In this document: positions 11,275 to 23,156 of the stretch, piece after piece
Position numbering within the stretch: the first letter of the stretch is position 1
How the letters are laid out: the number at the start of each line of letters is the position of its first letter
Assembly (NCBI GenBank): GCA_011109175.1
Contig: RDEW01000015.1
Location: forward strand, 1,026,882 to 1,090,881
Length of the DNA stretch: 64,000 bases
Direction: 5' to 3'
Source: Dicyema japonicum
Taxonomy: Eukaryota; Dicyemida; Rhombozoa; Dicyemidae
Notes under the pieces: model-generated
Told to the model about the DNA's origin: nothing
The model's input: the letters and a program-made list of their open reading frames with translations, nothing else
Database searches by the model: none
Translations under genes and position numbers: made by a program

Positions 11275-12042
11275 TCAGTAGCGATTCCCTAAGAATAAAT
11301 AAAATAGCTACTTGAGCTGTTGTAGCGCCTTCTTGGGCTTCTAGAGCGACTTCTAGACGGAGAATAGTGCCTCCTCCTTGAGGAGGAATAATCTCTTCTC
11401 TTTCTATAAGGGGATCGTGAACGAGATCTGGAGTAGGACCTCCCCCGTGAACGGTTTCTTCCTCCATCTCGAGGACTAATGTTAATCGTATTGATGACTA
11501 CATTGTTGGCTTCCCCATATAAATTCCAGGTGTAGGTGTATGTGGGCGTTCAGTAATTGAATAATCCACACGAATACGTCTACCATCCAATTCTAGTCCA
11601 CATGTCTCATCCTTTGCGGCTGTTGCTGACTCAAGTTCAGTGTAGTAGACAAATCCAAATCCACGTGAAACTCCACTCTTAAAATGTCATATAGATATTA
11701 AACCCTTCGGTCAAATACAATATTTATGTTGTCAATTTCACCAAATTTTTTAAAAACGTTTCTGAGGTCTCTCTCAGTTGTACTCAAGCTTAGTCCAAAA
11801 ACTCCGAGACATTTATTAGGCCTTGGTACATCACCATTGGATACTCTACGTTTCCTAAGAATTATGTTAGTTCAATATACACCTTGAATCACTTGGTGAT
11901 GGTGAACGCGAATACCTCTTTCTGGCATCACGCGAACCTCTGCTAGATGCGCTTCTTGAACGGGAATAAGAATTATTTCTTCTATCAGGAGAACGAGAAC
12001 GAGATCGTGACTAATAAAAATAGAAAACATGACAACAACCAT
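11275..12042 (-). CDS. tra2: Transformer-2 type SR splicing factor (RRM between two RS regions)
   Basis: The product is a serine/arginine-rich pre-mRNA splicing regulator. Spliced exons give an N-terminal RS segment ([13 protein letters not shown]...[12 protein letters not shown]) and then one RRM. Its RNP2 is [20 protein letters not shown] and its RNP1 is SRGFGFVYY. The Tra2-specific linker [20 protein letters not shown] and IYMGKPT follow, then a C-terminal RS tail ([19 protein letters not shown]...) ending NSSRNRY-stop. Order and linker are diagnostic of Tra2 proteins. Introns of about 29, 28, 26, 26 and 23 nt restore a frame of about 211 residues. The start is uncertain: I chose the ATG at 12,042 because a short intron then joins it to the RS region. 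Acts in the nucleus. Human TRA2A/B are about 282-288 residues, so this is a compact version. Confidence 0.9.
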
Positions 12043-12189
12043 GCAACCTGCTTATCCTAAATTGATTTTTAATTGATTGAAGTCCATAGGCTTGCCTTAT
12101 TAAAATATTTTTATTTAAATAAATAAATTTTAATTCAATCAAAATATCTCTTATACTTATTAATCTATTTTTCAACAATTATAATTTAT

Positions 12190-13296
12190 TTTTGGTATAT
12201 CTCTGACTTGCAACACATCAAAGATATTGCAATGCCATCCACATTCAGGAATAGATCTATCAAAAGCCTTTGACTCGGTTAACAGGAAAAATTGATGACA
12301 GTGCTGGAAAGGTTTATGACGAATCGAGTCTAAGAATGATTCAAATCCTTCTATCTAACACAGAACTCCTTGTGAGAGTTGGAAAAACCTACTCAAGAAA
12401 ATTTAAAACAAACACAGGTACTCCTCAAGGAGACTCCCTCTCTCCCCTACTATTCACAATATACTTGGAGGCCGCTATGAGGGAACTGAGACCATTATAT
12501 CAAGGAAAAATAGAAAAAGTGCTCTGACGACCTAATTTCTGAAGACAAAGAACTCCTGGAGCATGTACTAGAAAAAGCACCAGATATACTTGAGAAATGG
12601 TTTCTCACCGTGGACAGGGAAAAAACAGAACGGACAGAGATAAGAAGAATGAACAACTCACTCGAAAAAAATGGGACACATAAAGAAACTTGGTCACTAC
12701 TAGGAGATAGAAGACATCATACGGAGAAAAACATTGGCAAATGCGGCATTACAAAGGCTGAAAAATCTTTGGCTAAAACGGAAAGGATATAACATAAAAC
12801 AAAGGATTATGTTATACGACACTTTCATCAAAACCAATTCTACTATACAACTCTGGACCTGGCCACCTCTAAAGAGGAATTGAGAGGCTAGACTCATTTC
12901 ACAGGAATCATCTAGAAACATAACTGGAATGTCCTGGCCATCCAAGATCTCGCGAATGGACTGTACAATAAGTGTGACTGTATACCATTAAGCCACGAGA
13001 TCATTAGCTCTCGTTGGAGACTTTTTGGACACGTCCTGAGGTTGGACCCGATATCCTCTCCGAACATCGCAATGGAAGATTACTACTCCTCCAATGTAAA
13101 ACGCTTCGTGGAAGACCGAGAACTTACCCTCGTTCTACAAGCCGTGAAGAAACATTGGCATCTGGTGACGATCTGGACTCACTGATGGACCTAGCAAAGA
13201 ACAGAAGAGCTTGGAGCAACCTAACTAATTCTTTTATACTTTTTTGCTGCACATACGGGCTATAAATATTATGGCTCTCGTGAAAGTGCTAATAAT
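12190..13296 (+). pseudogene. RTE-like LINE 3' half (family B)
   Basis: The RT begins at motif A (GIDLSKAFDSVNRK, frameshifted) and continues TNTGTPQGDSLSPLLFTIYL. A damaged YADD region and thumb follow, then the C-terminal block RWRLFGHVLRLDP spread over frames to about 13,260. The 3' end reads ATGGCTCTCGTGAAAGTGC followed by TAATAATAATAAT. The same 3' sequence ends copies near 26,880 and 42,000. Numerous frame breaks. Confidence 0.8.
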
Positions 13297-13319
13297 AATA
13301 ATCTCTGACTGTCTACTCT

Positions 13320-13485
13320 ACGAGTGTGCCATAACCGATTGGCCTTCTGGCTGAACATAACGTCTGATGACATATGATCTGAAGGTAGTTTGGTCGAATC
13401 CGGAAAGATGGAGTTTTCAGCGAAGGTCTTTTAAACAGATCCCACCCGTGCGGTGACGAGTCATTCTTGCACGACACAGAATACG
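13320..13485 (+). repeat. tRNA-derived SINE, 5' part (SINE1)
   Basis: This segment matches the reverse complement of 15,540-15,685 over about 150 bp. It has a polymerase III A-box-like GGCTGAACATAACG and a B-box-like TTGGTCGAATCC about 45 bp downstream. The body is ...GTTTTCAGCGAAGG... and CAGATCCCACCCGTG. It stops before the 3' body seen in the other copies. Confidence 0.7.
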
Positions 13486-13559
13486 ATCAAATCCCTAACA
13501 CCCACTACACAAAACTTGACTGTTCATCTTATCACTCTGATTAATTATTAGCTTCAGTC

Positions 13560-14600
13560 TTGCACAAAGATTTATCCAATCATTTTATTTACTTGAAGAT
13601 TCAACCAGAAACCTTCACAGACCGGATCTTATCTCCCGACGGATATCCATCGGAAAATATCTGGACGTGGAATTCTGTAAGAGAGGTTCGGATTCTATCC
13701 CTATTATGGAACTCGGGCATCTGGGTCCTCTGGCGTTGGAGATGCTAGCTCTAATATTTAATCTGTCGATAAATACGAATTGTATCCCGGAAATTTGAAA
13801 AGGATCACACATAATACCAGTTAGGAAGGTTGGCAAACCCGCAGAGGAACCATCATCTTACAGACCAATATCAATTCTACGCGCGGTTTCAAAAATTATT
13901 TAAAAGAAGGTCCTCGATTGTATTCGAGATGAGATCCCAATGTCTGCCTTTCAACATGGGTTCCGAGGTAATTATTCAACTTCCACACACTTGACGATCC
14001 TCTCCAATTTATTTTAGGATTCAACGACCGAAACCACATTTAAAGATTGTTCTTTCTCTTGATATTACTAAAGCATTTTATTTAGTCTCAAGAAAGCCTC
14101 TAACGAGAAAGATATTTGAGATGAATATCCACCTAACCTGAAAAGATGGCTCTCTAACTTTCTGAGCGGAAAGAGTAGCAGGTAATTTGCAACAACGTGA
14201 AATCATAGAAATGCTTTCTCTCAAATGGGGAGCCCCAAGGATCCCTACTATAACCATCGCTGTTCAATTTGTATATACATGACATGCCACAGCCTACAGA
14301 TGAAAACACTCTCCTCCTTTTATAAACGGACGACATAATTATTGCTCCAAGGGACAGGGACTATGAATGGTTCAGAGAATGCTCAATTCCTCAACCAATG
14401 GTTGGAAGGACTAGTCCTTGGAATGTCAATTCAAAATCATTTCTGACCCACTTTATATATTGCAGACAACATTATAGAATGAGGCCTAAGACCACAATCA
14501 ATGATGCGCCCTTTTACGGCAACACCAACTGTCACTTAGTAAGTTGGGAACTTTTTCTCTTTGTTCGCTTCTCAGGAATCGATGATTGTTACTAGTTGGC
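13560..14600 (+). pseudogene. Jockey-like LINE RT fragment (family C)
   Basis: Readable pieces in shifting frames include ILSPDGYPSE, a VRKVGKPAEEPSSYRPISI block near 13,820-13,880, FQHGFRGN near 13,950, LDITKAF near 14,050 and LLFNLYIHDMP-like sequence near 14,260. A damaged ADDI lies near 14,330 and PLNDAPF near 14,500. It is heavily mutated and lacks the endonuclease. Confidence 0.65.
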
Positions 14601-14689
14601 AGCAACTTAAATCAATTTATTATCGCAACATTCATTCCTGAAAAGCGAAAAAAAATTTGTATTTAATTAAATTGGACAAAATCGATAAT

Positions 14690-15100
14690 AGCAAATAGGT
14701 TTTACCTAGACTTATTCAGATCTATGTTAAGTCGCGTCCGATTCTTAAGATCTCATGAACGAGTTTCCTCCACTCTTCCCGATCCGTTGCATTTTGGAGT
14801 AGCCTTGATATAAGCATTTCCGTGACGTCTTCCACCGTGGATAGCCACCGAGTCCTTGGTCAACCAGGTCTTCTCTTCCCAGTAATATTGCTCAGCATAA
14901 TGGTTCTTCCTAGGGAGTCAGAGCTGACAACATGCCCAAAGAACGCCAATCTGTGTTTTACGATTCTTCCTTCTAGCGATATGTCCGTCTCCACCCGTTT
15001 GAGTAAATCGATGTTTGTTATTTTTGAAGTCCAAGGGATTCTTAGTAACCTCCTCCAGCACCACAGTTCAAAAGCATCAATTTTATTTGCCTTATTCAGA
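14690..15100 (-). pseudogene. RTE-like LINE 3' fragment, divergent subfamily
   Basis: The minus strand encodes LRRLLRIPWTSKITNIDLL, then LAFFGHVVSSDSLGRTIML and a GRPRTRWLSTVED stretch ending near 14,720. This is the thumb-to-C-terminus of an RTE-like protein. It resembles the family B copies only at motif level, so it is a separate subfamily. Confidence 0.7.
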
Positions 15101-15249
15101 CTAATTCATATAAATTCAATGAAATTTCTCAATTTGAAAGTTAATTAAATAATAAGCAGGAAGTATTAATCATTTCTCAAGAGGCTGGGACGTCTGACCA
15201 GATGGCTTCTACATTTGATCTCTATCACTATCGTAAGAGTAACATCGCG

Positions 15250-15690
15250 CTATTATTAACCTCAGGCTTACCATTGTAAGCACAAACAGTCATAACTAAT
15301 TAATCCAAGGAAAAAACCAAAGGGAGAACATCTGCTTGTGTCGACCAAATCCATCTTCCAATACTTCATTACAGTCTTCCGCTTCCGAAGAGAGGTGGGG
15401 AAGTAGGTCCGCCCTCTTCCATTTCGTCGCACGTCCCACCGTCGCGGACATCATTTCATTTTTCAGCGAAATAGTTTTTCATAATGTAATCTTCATCAGA
15501 GGATTTGGTCAGGGAGAGGTAGGAATATCTCTTTCAACTACTTTGTCGTGCCAGAAGGACTCGTCGCCTCACGGGTGGGATCTGTTTGACAAGAATTGAC
15601 CTTCGCTGAAAACTCCATCTATCAGATTCGAACCCACGACCTTCAGATCCGATGTCATCAGACGTTACAATCAGCCGAAAGGCATAAATA
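15250..15690 (-). repeat. tRNA-derived SINE, near full-length copy (SINE1)
   Basis: Read on the minus strand, it starts with TTTCGGCTGATTGTAACG (A box) and GTGGGTTCGAATCTGA (perfect B box GGTTCGAATC). The conserved body with CAGATCCCACCCGTGAGG follows. The 3' body (TCTTCGGAAGC...GATGGATTTGGTCG) ends AAGCCTGAGGTTAATAATAG. The head matches 13,320-13,485 and the 3' body matches 63,190-63,450. Length is about 435 bp. The TAATAA tail is like that of the RTE-like LINEs. Confidence 0.75.
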
Positions 15691-15826
15691 TTAAAACCGT
15701 GACAATGGAAATAATTTGGAAATCTTAAAATTACAAAAAAATTAATATATATTTAAAAATAAAATATTTAAGTAATATATTGAATAATAAATAATCAAAT
15801 CATATTTAAAAATATTCTTGTTGCCC

Positions 15827-17704
15827 ATGAATTTAGAATATATTGGTTATTTTATTAGTAAATTTTATTAGAAAACTTTGTGCATACATTTCCCGATGTT
15901 AATTTATATATAAATTATTTAGACTCTTGAGGGTACCCTCGACTGTGTGAGCAGAGCCCTTACATTTTCCTTTAATAGACTAGGAACCCTGCTAGCTGTA
16001 GGTTGTAGTGACGGAAGAATCGTTATTTGGGACTTTGTCACAATTTGCATCAACAAAGTCATTACAGCACATGTTTATCCCATTTCTAGTTTGAGGTTTA
16101 TTTTCAAGCATTTTTTACTCAAAATGAACATTTTATAATTTTAGCTGGTCAAGAGACTATAAGATTGCCTCTGCTTCTAGCGATAACATGTGTCTATATG
16201 GGATGTTCCCACTGGGGACTGCCTTTATACGTTCCGGTATTTGCTGTTCTTATTAAGATTTCGTCTAGTGTTTACAAAGTTTCCTTCAATCCTCGAAATA
16301 TGGACGAGATTTTAGTTGGAACAGTAAAATCCTCGATTATTCAAATCAAATTGAGCACGTGTGGTTTTTCTCCAATCTCTATGAGTCCAGACGTTTGACG
16401 ATATCTTTATTTTTAGCAAGATGCCAATATATGCTTTTCGTATGACAGAAGAGGAGAGTATATTCTTTTAGGGAATAGTCATGGATTGGTATCATTATTT
16501 CGTTAGTTTTTTAGGTGGATGTTTACAAATCTAAGGATCTTGAAAAAGTTGCATCATTTCGAGTCCAGACGACTTCGTCGAGCCCAACTTCAGTGAAATC
16601 AATCGAGTTTCCGAGACGCTCAGAGTATGTGTATTTTACTCATAATTATGTAATTCCAATTTTATCACTATTTGCCTTTTTCGTGTCATTTTTCCAATTT
16701 ATTAATTTTTCTAGTTTTTTTCTCGTTAATTGTGGAGACAAGACAATTCGGATATTTGATATTTATGTTGTCTTGGAATGTGGAATAGAAGGAGAGCCGC
16801 AGTCGTTGCTTAAACTGCAAGATCTTGTTAATCGTTGCTTTAGCTTGTTAAGTGAAGAAATTATTGGACAAACTGCCGTTTCTCTGGTCATGCAAAGTAC
16901 ATTTGTTGCGGCGTCAGGCAAGCAAAACTTGATATACATATGGGAGATGGCATCCGGTGTTCTTGTCAAAATGCTAGGGGATTCACAGAGTGACGTTTTG
17001 CTTGATCTGGCTGTTTTACTGTTTTAATTAATTAATTAGTGGAATCCTCACCGTTCGATAATCTGTTCTATATCGAAAATGGTTGTGAACATTTGGTCTC
17101 GAGTCATGCAGGTTGGAGGATTGTTTATACTTGTGTAGGAAAGTTGGAGTGCCTATGCTCCAGATTTTAAGGAATTGGATGAAAATGTTGAATATGAAGA
17201 ACGCGAATGTGAGTTGACTTTGATGACGAAGATGGGTTGCCATTTGTGAAAGACGTAGTTATTTTTACTTTATTCTTACATGATATTTTTGATTTTCTTA
17301 GCTGAACAACCAAATGGATATATTGACGTTCTTAGAATTCAATTTATTAATGAATTCATAAGCAGGTGACTATTATTGAACACACTTATTATCTATTTTA
17401 AAGATGACACTTTAGTGATGAGACCCGCCTTCAAAAATTGTTAAACTCTTGAATTCCTTTCTATTTCCCCTGAAATTGACGATCCGAGGATTACGTTGAG
17501 CCAGATCAAGTTTGTTTGCTGAATAATTAACTAAAGGATGAACAAATGTCCAATGAAAATACTTTAAAGTCATCGTTGCCAAAAAGAGATAAAATTGTTG
17601 ACATTTTGTTGACAGACAACACTACTGATGGTTTTTATTATGTGTATTAAAATGAAGAGGAGCTCGAACATGAGAAAGAAGATGAACATAAGATATCTTT
17701 CTGA
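15827..17704 (+). pseudogene. RBBP5: RBBP5 (COMPASS/MLL WD-repeat subunit), frame-disrupted
   Basis: RBBP5 is a core subunit of H3K4 methyltransferase complexes. Exons give [52 protein letters not shown], then CFSYDRRGEYILLGNSHG, KDLEKVASFRVQTTSSS, GEPQSLLKLQDLVNR and YIWEMASGVLVKML. Next comes the diagnostic SWSAYAPDFKELDENVEYEE, and LEFLSISPEIDDPR near the C-terminus. Colinearity with RBBP5 is complete up to the C-terminal tail. However, single-base shifts are needed near 16,190, 16,265, 16,837, 16,908, 17,213 and 17,450. Several introns are also longer (49, 90, 45, 36 nt) than in neighbouring genes. Either this is a decaying unprocessed copy or the local base calls are poor. All splice sites remain GT-AG. 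Confidence 0.88.
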
Positions 17705-18060
17705 ATGTCATTTTTCGATTTTTTCATTTACTTTGAATAAATTTTTTTTTTATATTTTTTTTGTTTATTCTAAAAATAAAATGATGACACATGGTTTTTT
17801 AAGAACATTGGCTCGTGATCATGAGGAGTAACTCCCATCGAGTGCTCAATGCCTGGAGAAATAATGGAGACCTTATAATAATAACTGATTTTATTGATTT
17901 TTATTCAAATAATAATGTTATTAGTTTAAAAAAATAGTGTGCATAATGCCTATTCCCATATTTTCTGAATATCATTTCCCTTTATTCTCTGAATATTATC
18001 TACCCGTATCCTCTAATATTATCTCCTCGCATCCTCTGAGTATCCTGTTCTCACTGAGGA
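17705..18060. repeat. Low-complexity tract with imperfect tandem repeat
   Basis: At about 17,948-18,050 a unit of about 24 bases of the form TATTCTCTGAATATTATCTCCC recurs four times with several mismatches per unit. The rest is AT-rich flank of RBBP5 with no gene seen. Confidence 0.5.
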
Positions 18061-19760
18061 AAATCGTACCAGCGAAGTCAGCCTAGAGATGTTCATCTTG
18101 TCGGCTAGTCAGATCTCGGAAGCGTAGAATCTCCTGCTTGTGGAAATTTCTTCCGCCTTGGGTGTGTCAAACTATCCAAGTCCCCGCGAGTATGGCACTG
18201 CCATTCATACCTCGGCCTATGCAGGGAGGTTCCTCTTAACGCGCCATTGTTAACTCTCCCGTTAATTGCTTATCACCTACGGACCCCGAAACAATTCTAC
18301 GTCTCATCTCGGGGCGATGTTCTTCATGGATTATCCTGATGAAGATTCCCAAGGCCGTACGCCCTGTCACTGCGGAGGCCCTTTCCAATACGATCGAACA
18401 TGTCCTCCGGACGAACGTAATACAGGACTGGTCCGTCTACTCAATGTTGCATCTTCCGCATTGATACTTTATCGAGGTGGTCACATAAAGGAGTTTCTCG
18501 CTGCTGCCATGAGGATCAACATTCATTCTTTTATGGGAGGAACCCATATCCCCGGTTCTTCAGATCCTCTAACTAAAAGTGGGAGACAAATATTCCAAAC
18601 AAGGAAGTGGAAGTGCTCAGTCTCAAAAGAACTGTTTGCTCGAAGTCAATTGAAGTTGTTACCTGAGCAGCAATCAGCGGACTTACTTTAAGTGAACTTA
18701 GAAAACCGACTCCCAATGCCTACAGCTTTTTGCTGAAAAAGCATTATCTGCCGCCCCACAACCTACGCCCAGTCGCTCCCCCAGCTGGAGTGAGTCTTCT
18801 GAATGTATCAAAGATGAAGTACTCATCTCAAAACGGAATTTTGCCATAGTAGCAGTCGCAGGCTCGACAGAATGAGACCTAGCTATCTGAAAGATCTAAC
18901 TTTTTTGTCCGTAGGAGATCCAGGACTTTGTCTTACAAATTCAATTACCTCATAAACCTTATTCTGTCTGTAGAACTCCCCTAAGTTGTCATCCACGTGT
19001 TGTTCTCCGCCAACTTAATAGCCTTCGATAAGAAGGGCTGCAGTGTACGACCAGTTGCGGTTGGGTTTGTCTTCAAGACGCTGGCTGTCAAAATTGCCTT
19101 CCTATATTCTATTCTAATCGTCGCAGGCTTGTGTCTACTTGACTTGCATACGTCGTTACTCCTACCGAAGAACAGCCTCAATGTACAGAAGGCTTGCGAA
19201 TATCCTGAGGACTGCTCACTCAATGAGACCAACTCGTACACATCTTCCGTTTAACAGCTGAGTGTATCTTTAACACATGGCCTTGAACAAAGTCGTTAGG
19301 CAAGCTTTGAACGCAACCGGAAATCCTACTATGCTCGAACCAGTCGGTCTTTGTAGGCGTGACGGGAAACGACCAGATGGGATGACCATCTTCCCTCTTG
19401 AAGTAGGGAAACGTTTTGTCTGGGACGTCACCTGCACAGACGCATTCTCCCCCTTGCAACTTACATCAAAGTGCCTCTGGAGCCTGTTCTAGCAGCCGCC
19501 TTATCCTTTCTCATTACTCCTCCTGAAAGCCGAGAGGTCAAAACAGGAAAAGTACGATGCCCTACCTGAGGATTTTTTGCTTGTTCCGCTCGCTATTGAA
19601 AAGGTTCCCTTATACCCACCACTCTTGAATTCTTGAGTCGTCTAGGGAATCGGATTTCTGCACGAACAGAAGATCCCCGTGAGCGCTGCTGGCTATTTGA
19701 GTGAATCTCGCTTCCATCATGAGAGGGAATAGCTACTCAGTCAGGGCGGCCGCTGTATGA
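18060..19760 (+). pseudogene. RLE-type LINE copy (family A)
   Basis: Near 18,990-19,130 the RT block reads LIAFDKKGCSVRPVAVGFVF and then KTLAVKIAFL. Directly downstream (19,277-19,460) is the C-terminal nuclease-like block RQALNATGNPTMLEPVGLCR, RDGKRPDGMTIFPLEVGKRF and VWDVTCTDAF. The spacing of RPD, 12-15 residues, then WDVT resembles a PD-(D/E)XK restriction-like endonuclease core. The RT palm between the blocks is deleted, because the two lie only about 150 bp apart. The end (about 19,690-19,757) encodes WLFESRFHHERE-like sequence and matches 63,110-63,190. Confidence 0.75.
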
Positions 19761-20810
19761 CTTTTTGTTTATTTTATTTAACAAAAGTTAAAATAATAAA
19801 AACAAAGCAAGCTGTCAGCTGTCAAGAGACGGTGACATTGCCGCTGTCTCAAAGTTGTGTCTCTGGCCTATATTAATTAAATCTTCAATTTCACTGATGG
19901 CCTATATTAATTGTCTTTATTGCCCATAAACTTGTAATTAGTTAGAATTCTTTATTATACTTTAGATTTTATCTACAATGAAGAAAACCACTGATAACTA
20001 AGTTTCTCTTGTTGCCTTTGTTCGTTGATTGAATTATTTTTCGGTATATAAATTTTGCAAAATCTATTGACTTTAATATCTATCAGTTATCTTGCAATAA
20101 ATAGTGGCTGAACTATGCCACATGGCGACAATGTTAGTTTGGTGCTCCCCGAGGCTTTTTTTGTATCCTACCATATTCAACTTGCACCCAAGAGATATTC
20201 CAACCAATTCCAAAACACTTTTCGTATCATATGCGGATGTCCTGATTATCGCCTCTAAAGACAATGACGTTAACGAAGCAACAAAGAATGTTCAGAACCA
20301 TTTGAAAACCATTGAAGAGTGGCTTAAAGCAAATATTTATTCCCCTCTCCGTCGAAATCCACCGTAGAAGTATTCATTTCCAACGTCCACAAACTAAATT
20401 TTCAATTAATCTTAACAATTCATAAACACACACTCCCCGTTACGAAACATCCCAAAATACTTTGAGTCATTTTCGATCAACTACCAACTTTCTCGAAACA
20501 TGTGGAACAACAATTCACAAAGGCCTCTCCCAAAATCAACAATTTGAAAGCTGTGTCAGGGCATTTTTTGGTTAAAACAAAGAAGCCATAACTATCATAT
20601 ATAAACAATTTATTCGAACCACAATGCAATTCTTTGGTCGACCTCTGCCTCCCTCACTTCTATCGACAAACTACAAAAAGTCCAACACATTGCGCTCAGA
20701 ACAATTACTGGATGTCTCAGATCAACCCTATTAATAATCTACACTGAGGATCAAGAGACCATCTCGAAATGAGAGCCCTGCAGTTCCTCTCTCAAGCACA
20801 CAGCCTAGAC

Positions 20811-22572
20811 CAGTGTTTCCCAACCTGGGTTCCGCGAAATATTCTAGAGGTTCCGCGAAGTTCAAATGTTTTTTTTATTCTTTTTTCAAAAGAATGATTT
20901 TTCAAAACGAATTAATTTAATTTGCGCGTGTCTAAATGGAGTCTTGTGACAGTGCATATCTTAAAGCTCGATCATATCGATAAAGTTATATTGCCCTTGG
21001 TTTCACATGGACTGGGTCATAGATTGCCCTCTACCACTTTATGTTGTTTGCGGTGAAAAACTTGCGAATAGTGCTATGGCTTCAACGAAACGTAGACGTC
21101 ATTAATACATTAAGCACCCTAAACTTTCAAAGAAAAAAACGAATATTTTATGCGGAAATTGGACCAGAATAAAGTTCAAGCATCCCGTTTTACAAAAAAA
21201 TAAAATAAAAATCACTGCATGTTAGTTATGCTGTTGCTGAGATTGCCGCTAAATATATGAAATCGCATACTCTCGCCGAAACTGCTATTTTGCCTGAATT
21301 CAAAGAAGTACTGAAGCCAATGTTCGGAGAAATTGCTGCCGGTGAGCTCGACTTAATTCCTATTTCTAATAATTCTGTGAGCAGACGCATCAATGATATG
21401 TCTGATGACATTGAAACCAATTTGGTTCGGCGAATAAAAAAATCTGTGTTTTTTGCGCTTCAAGTGGATGAAAGCTCAGATATTACAAAAAATGCAACTC
21501 CTTGTTTTCGTTCGATGCATGAATGATGAGTCCATTGTTCAAGATTTTTTTCTTTGCTGCAAAAAGTTGCTCGGAACAACAAAGCAATATGACATTTTCA
21601 ATCCTATAAATTCATATTTTGAGGATATAAAGTTCGATTAAAATGCATGTGTTGGTATCTGCACTGATGATGCTCCGGCAATGACTGGGCAGTTAAAGGC
21701 TTTGTTTTATTGCGAAAAATAAGAATCCGAACATTATTCACACGCATTGTTTTTCTTCACCGCGAGGCATGGTCGCAAAAACTATTGGACGTGAATTTCA
21801 ATGTGCTTTGGATATGGTTGTAAAAATAATTAATTACATAAAAATGAAGCAGCATACCTCGCCGATATTTTTAATGAACTCAATGTTCTCAATTGCAGCA
21901 TTCAAGGAAGAAATGAAAAAAAACTACAAATATGAAACGAAATATCACGAATGGAAACTTGGAATGTTCCCTCGTGTGAAGGAAAGAAATTTTAAAAAAT
22001 TGTTCCACAAATTGTAGACCATTTGGAGTAACTATTTACATGTATGAATAATTATTTTCTACCCATATCAGTTGAACTATATGATTACGAGAAGAATCCT
22101 TTTGCTGAGTACGAAATAACTGGATACGAGCTATCATTAAAAAAGGGAGAACTTGCTTTTGTTTAAAGTGACAGAACGTAAAAAATGGAACATTTACAGC
22201 TTGATATTGATTCGTTTTGGCTGATTGTTAAAAAAGAATATCCTATTCTGGCAAACAAAGCTTTAAGAGTTTTCGTTCAGTTTTCAACGACTTATCTCTG
22301 TGAAAGTGGATTTTCTGAATTAACAAATATAAATCATAAAACGCGCGAACCTACTGTATAGGAAGAAGACCTGCGTTTATCTGTCAAGGACAAAGCCAAA
22401 TATTACAGAGCTATGCAAGAGACATCAGCCTCAACCATCTCACTAACTAGCATTTTATTTTTTTATATTAGTAAGTAAAATACTGATAATTGTTGAAAAC
22501 TATATAAGGGTTCCGTATAAAATGAAAAATGTCGATAGGGTTTCGTGCTCTCAGAAAGGTTGGGAACCACTG
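20811..22572 (+). mobile_element. hAT transposon with exact 8-bp target duplication
   Basis: The ends are CAGTGTTTCCCAACCTGGGTT on the left and, reverse-complemented, CAGTGGTTCCCAACC on the right. Both sides carry the identical 8-bp duplication GCCTAGAC (20,803-20,810 and 22,573-22,580). An 8-bp duplication and CAGTG ends define hAT. Length is 1,762 bp. It interrupts the Jockey copy described above. Confidence 0.95.
21060..22445 (+). pseudogene. hAT transposase (ZBED5/FAM200-like), frameshifted
   Basis: The product would cut and paste the surrounding element. After a broken N-terminal zinc-finger region (KHPKLSKKKTN), the frame 21,257-21,526 reads FKEVLKPMFGEIAAGELDLI, ISNNSVSRRINDMSDDIE, ALQVDESSDITKNA. 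The frame 21,453-21,641 gives VRCMNDESIVQDFFLCCKKL. The frame 21,769-22,017 gives ALDMVVKIINYIK. The hAT dimerisation domain lies near 22,260-22,400 (FVQFSTTYLCESGFSELTNI). At least four frame breaks are present. The order follows the ZBED5-type transposase. Confidence 0.85.
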
Positions 22573-23156
22573 GCCTAGACCATCCCTGCCACTTTCTATG
22601 CAAACCCCAAAAAAATATTATGACAACCAGTGACCTGTCTCGAATGCTATCATCCATCCATTCCATCCCCAATGACCGAAGTCGTATGAAACGGATACAC
22701 GATTTTCTTTCAACGAGAAGCATCCAAAGACTCGATGATGATAAAATACTACACCGGCCCTCTCCTCCGATAGACCAATCAGAATCCCCTCTTCCAAGGG
22801 ACATCTAGATAAACCTGGCTCGTCTACGATGTGGGCACCACCCCTTCTCTACCGAAGTACAATGTCCTCTGTCCCTTTTGCAACCTCTACGAGTTGACAA
22901 CAAATCTCATATTTGTATGTCATGAATTATCACAACGTTTGTCTACAATGCAAGCACTGACTACATTTGCTGCGTCCTATTTAATTGACGTTGGCCTCCT
23001 ACAAGTTAATGAGGCCGGGGTTACTTAACTAACTATACTTTCCCAATGTCACATCAATCCATTAAAGGGGAATTTGATTTCCCTTTTGACATGAATCAAT
23101 GTATTGATATTACTTCAATGTTCTTTTTATAAATCATCCTTAAATCTAAAACTAAA

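Larger units (their letters stand above)
20080..23030 (+). pseudogene. Jockey-like LINE copy, split by a hAT transposon (family C)
   Basis: Before the hAT element (20,100-20,802) the frames give FVSYADVLIIASKDNDVN, the IEEWLKANIYSP block, a damaged thumb, and LRTITGCL with HLEMRALQFLSQAHSL. After it (22,581-23,030) the same protein resumes with LDHPCHFLCKP, then RMKRIHDFLSTRSIQRLDDD, IDQSESPLPRDI, and an ending like CHELSQRLSTMQALTTFAASY. The homologous copy at 59,650-60,280 runs through this point without interruption, confirming the insertion. Confidence 0.85.

Noticed and set aside
12190-13296. RT sequence as a functional gene
   Set aside because: Frame breaks in motif A, in the catalytic region and in the C-terminus; it is one of many copies of the same LINE.
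15827-17704. TBL3/Utp13 or a generic WD40 protein
   Set aside because: The phrases [15 protein letters not shown] and SWSAYAPDFKELDENVEYEE are diagnostic of RBBP5.
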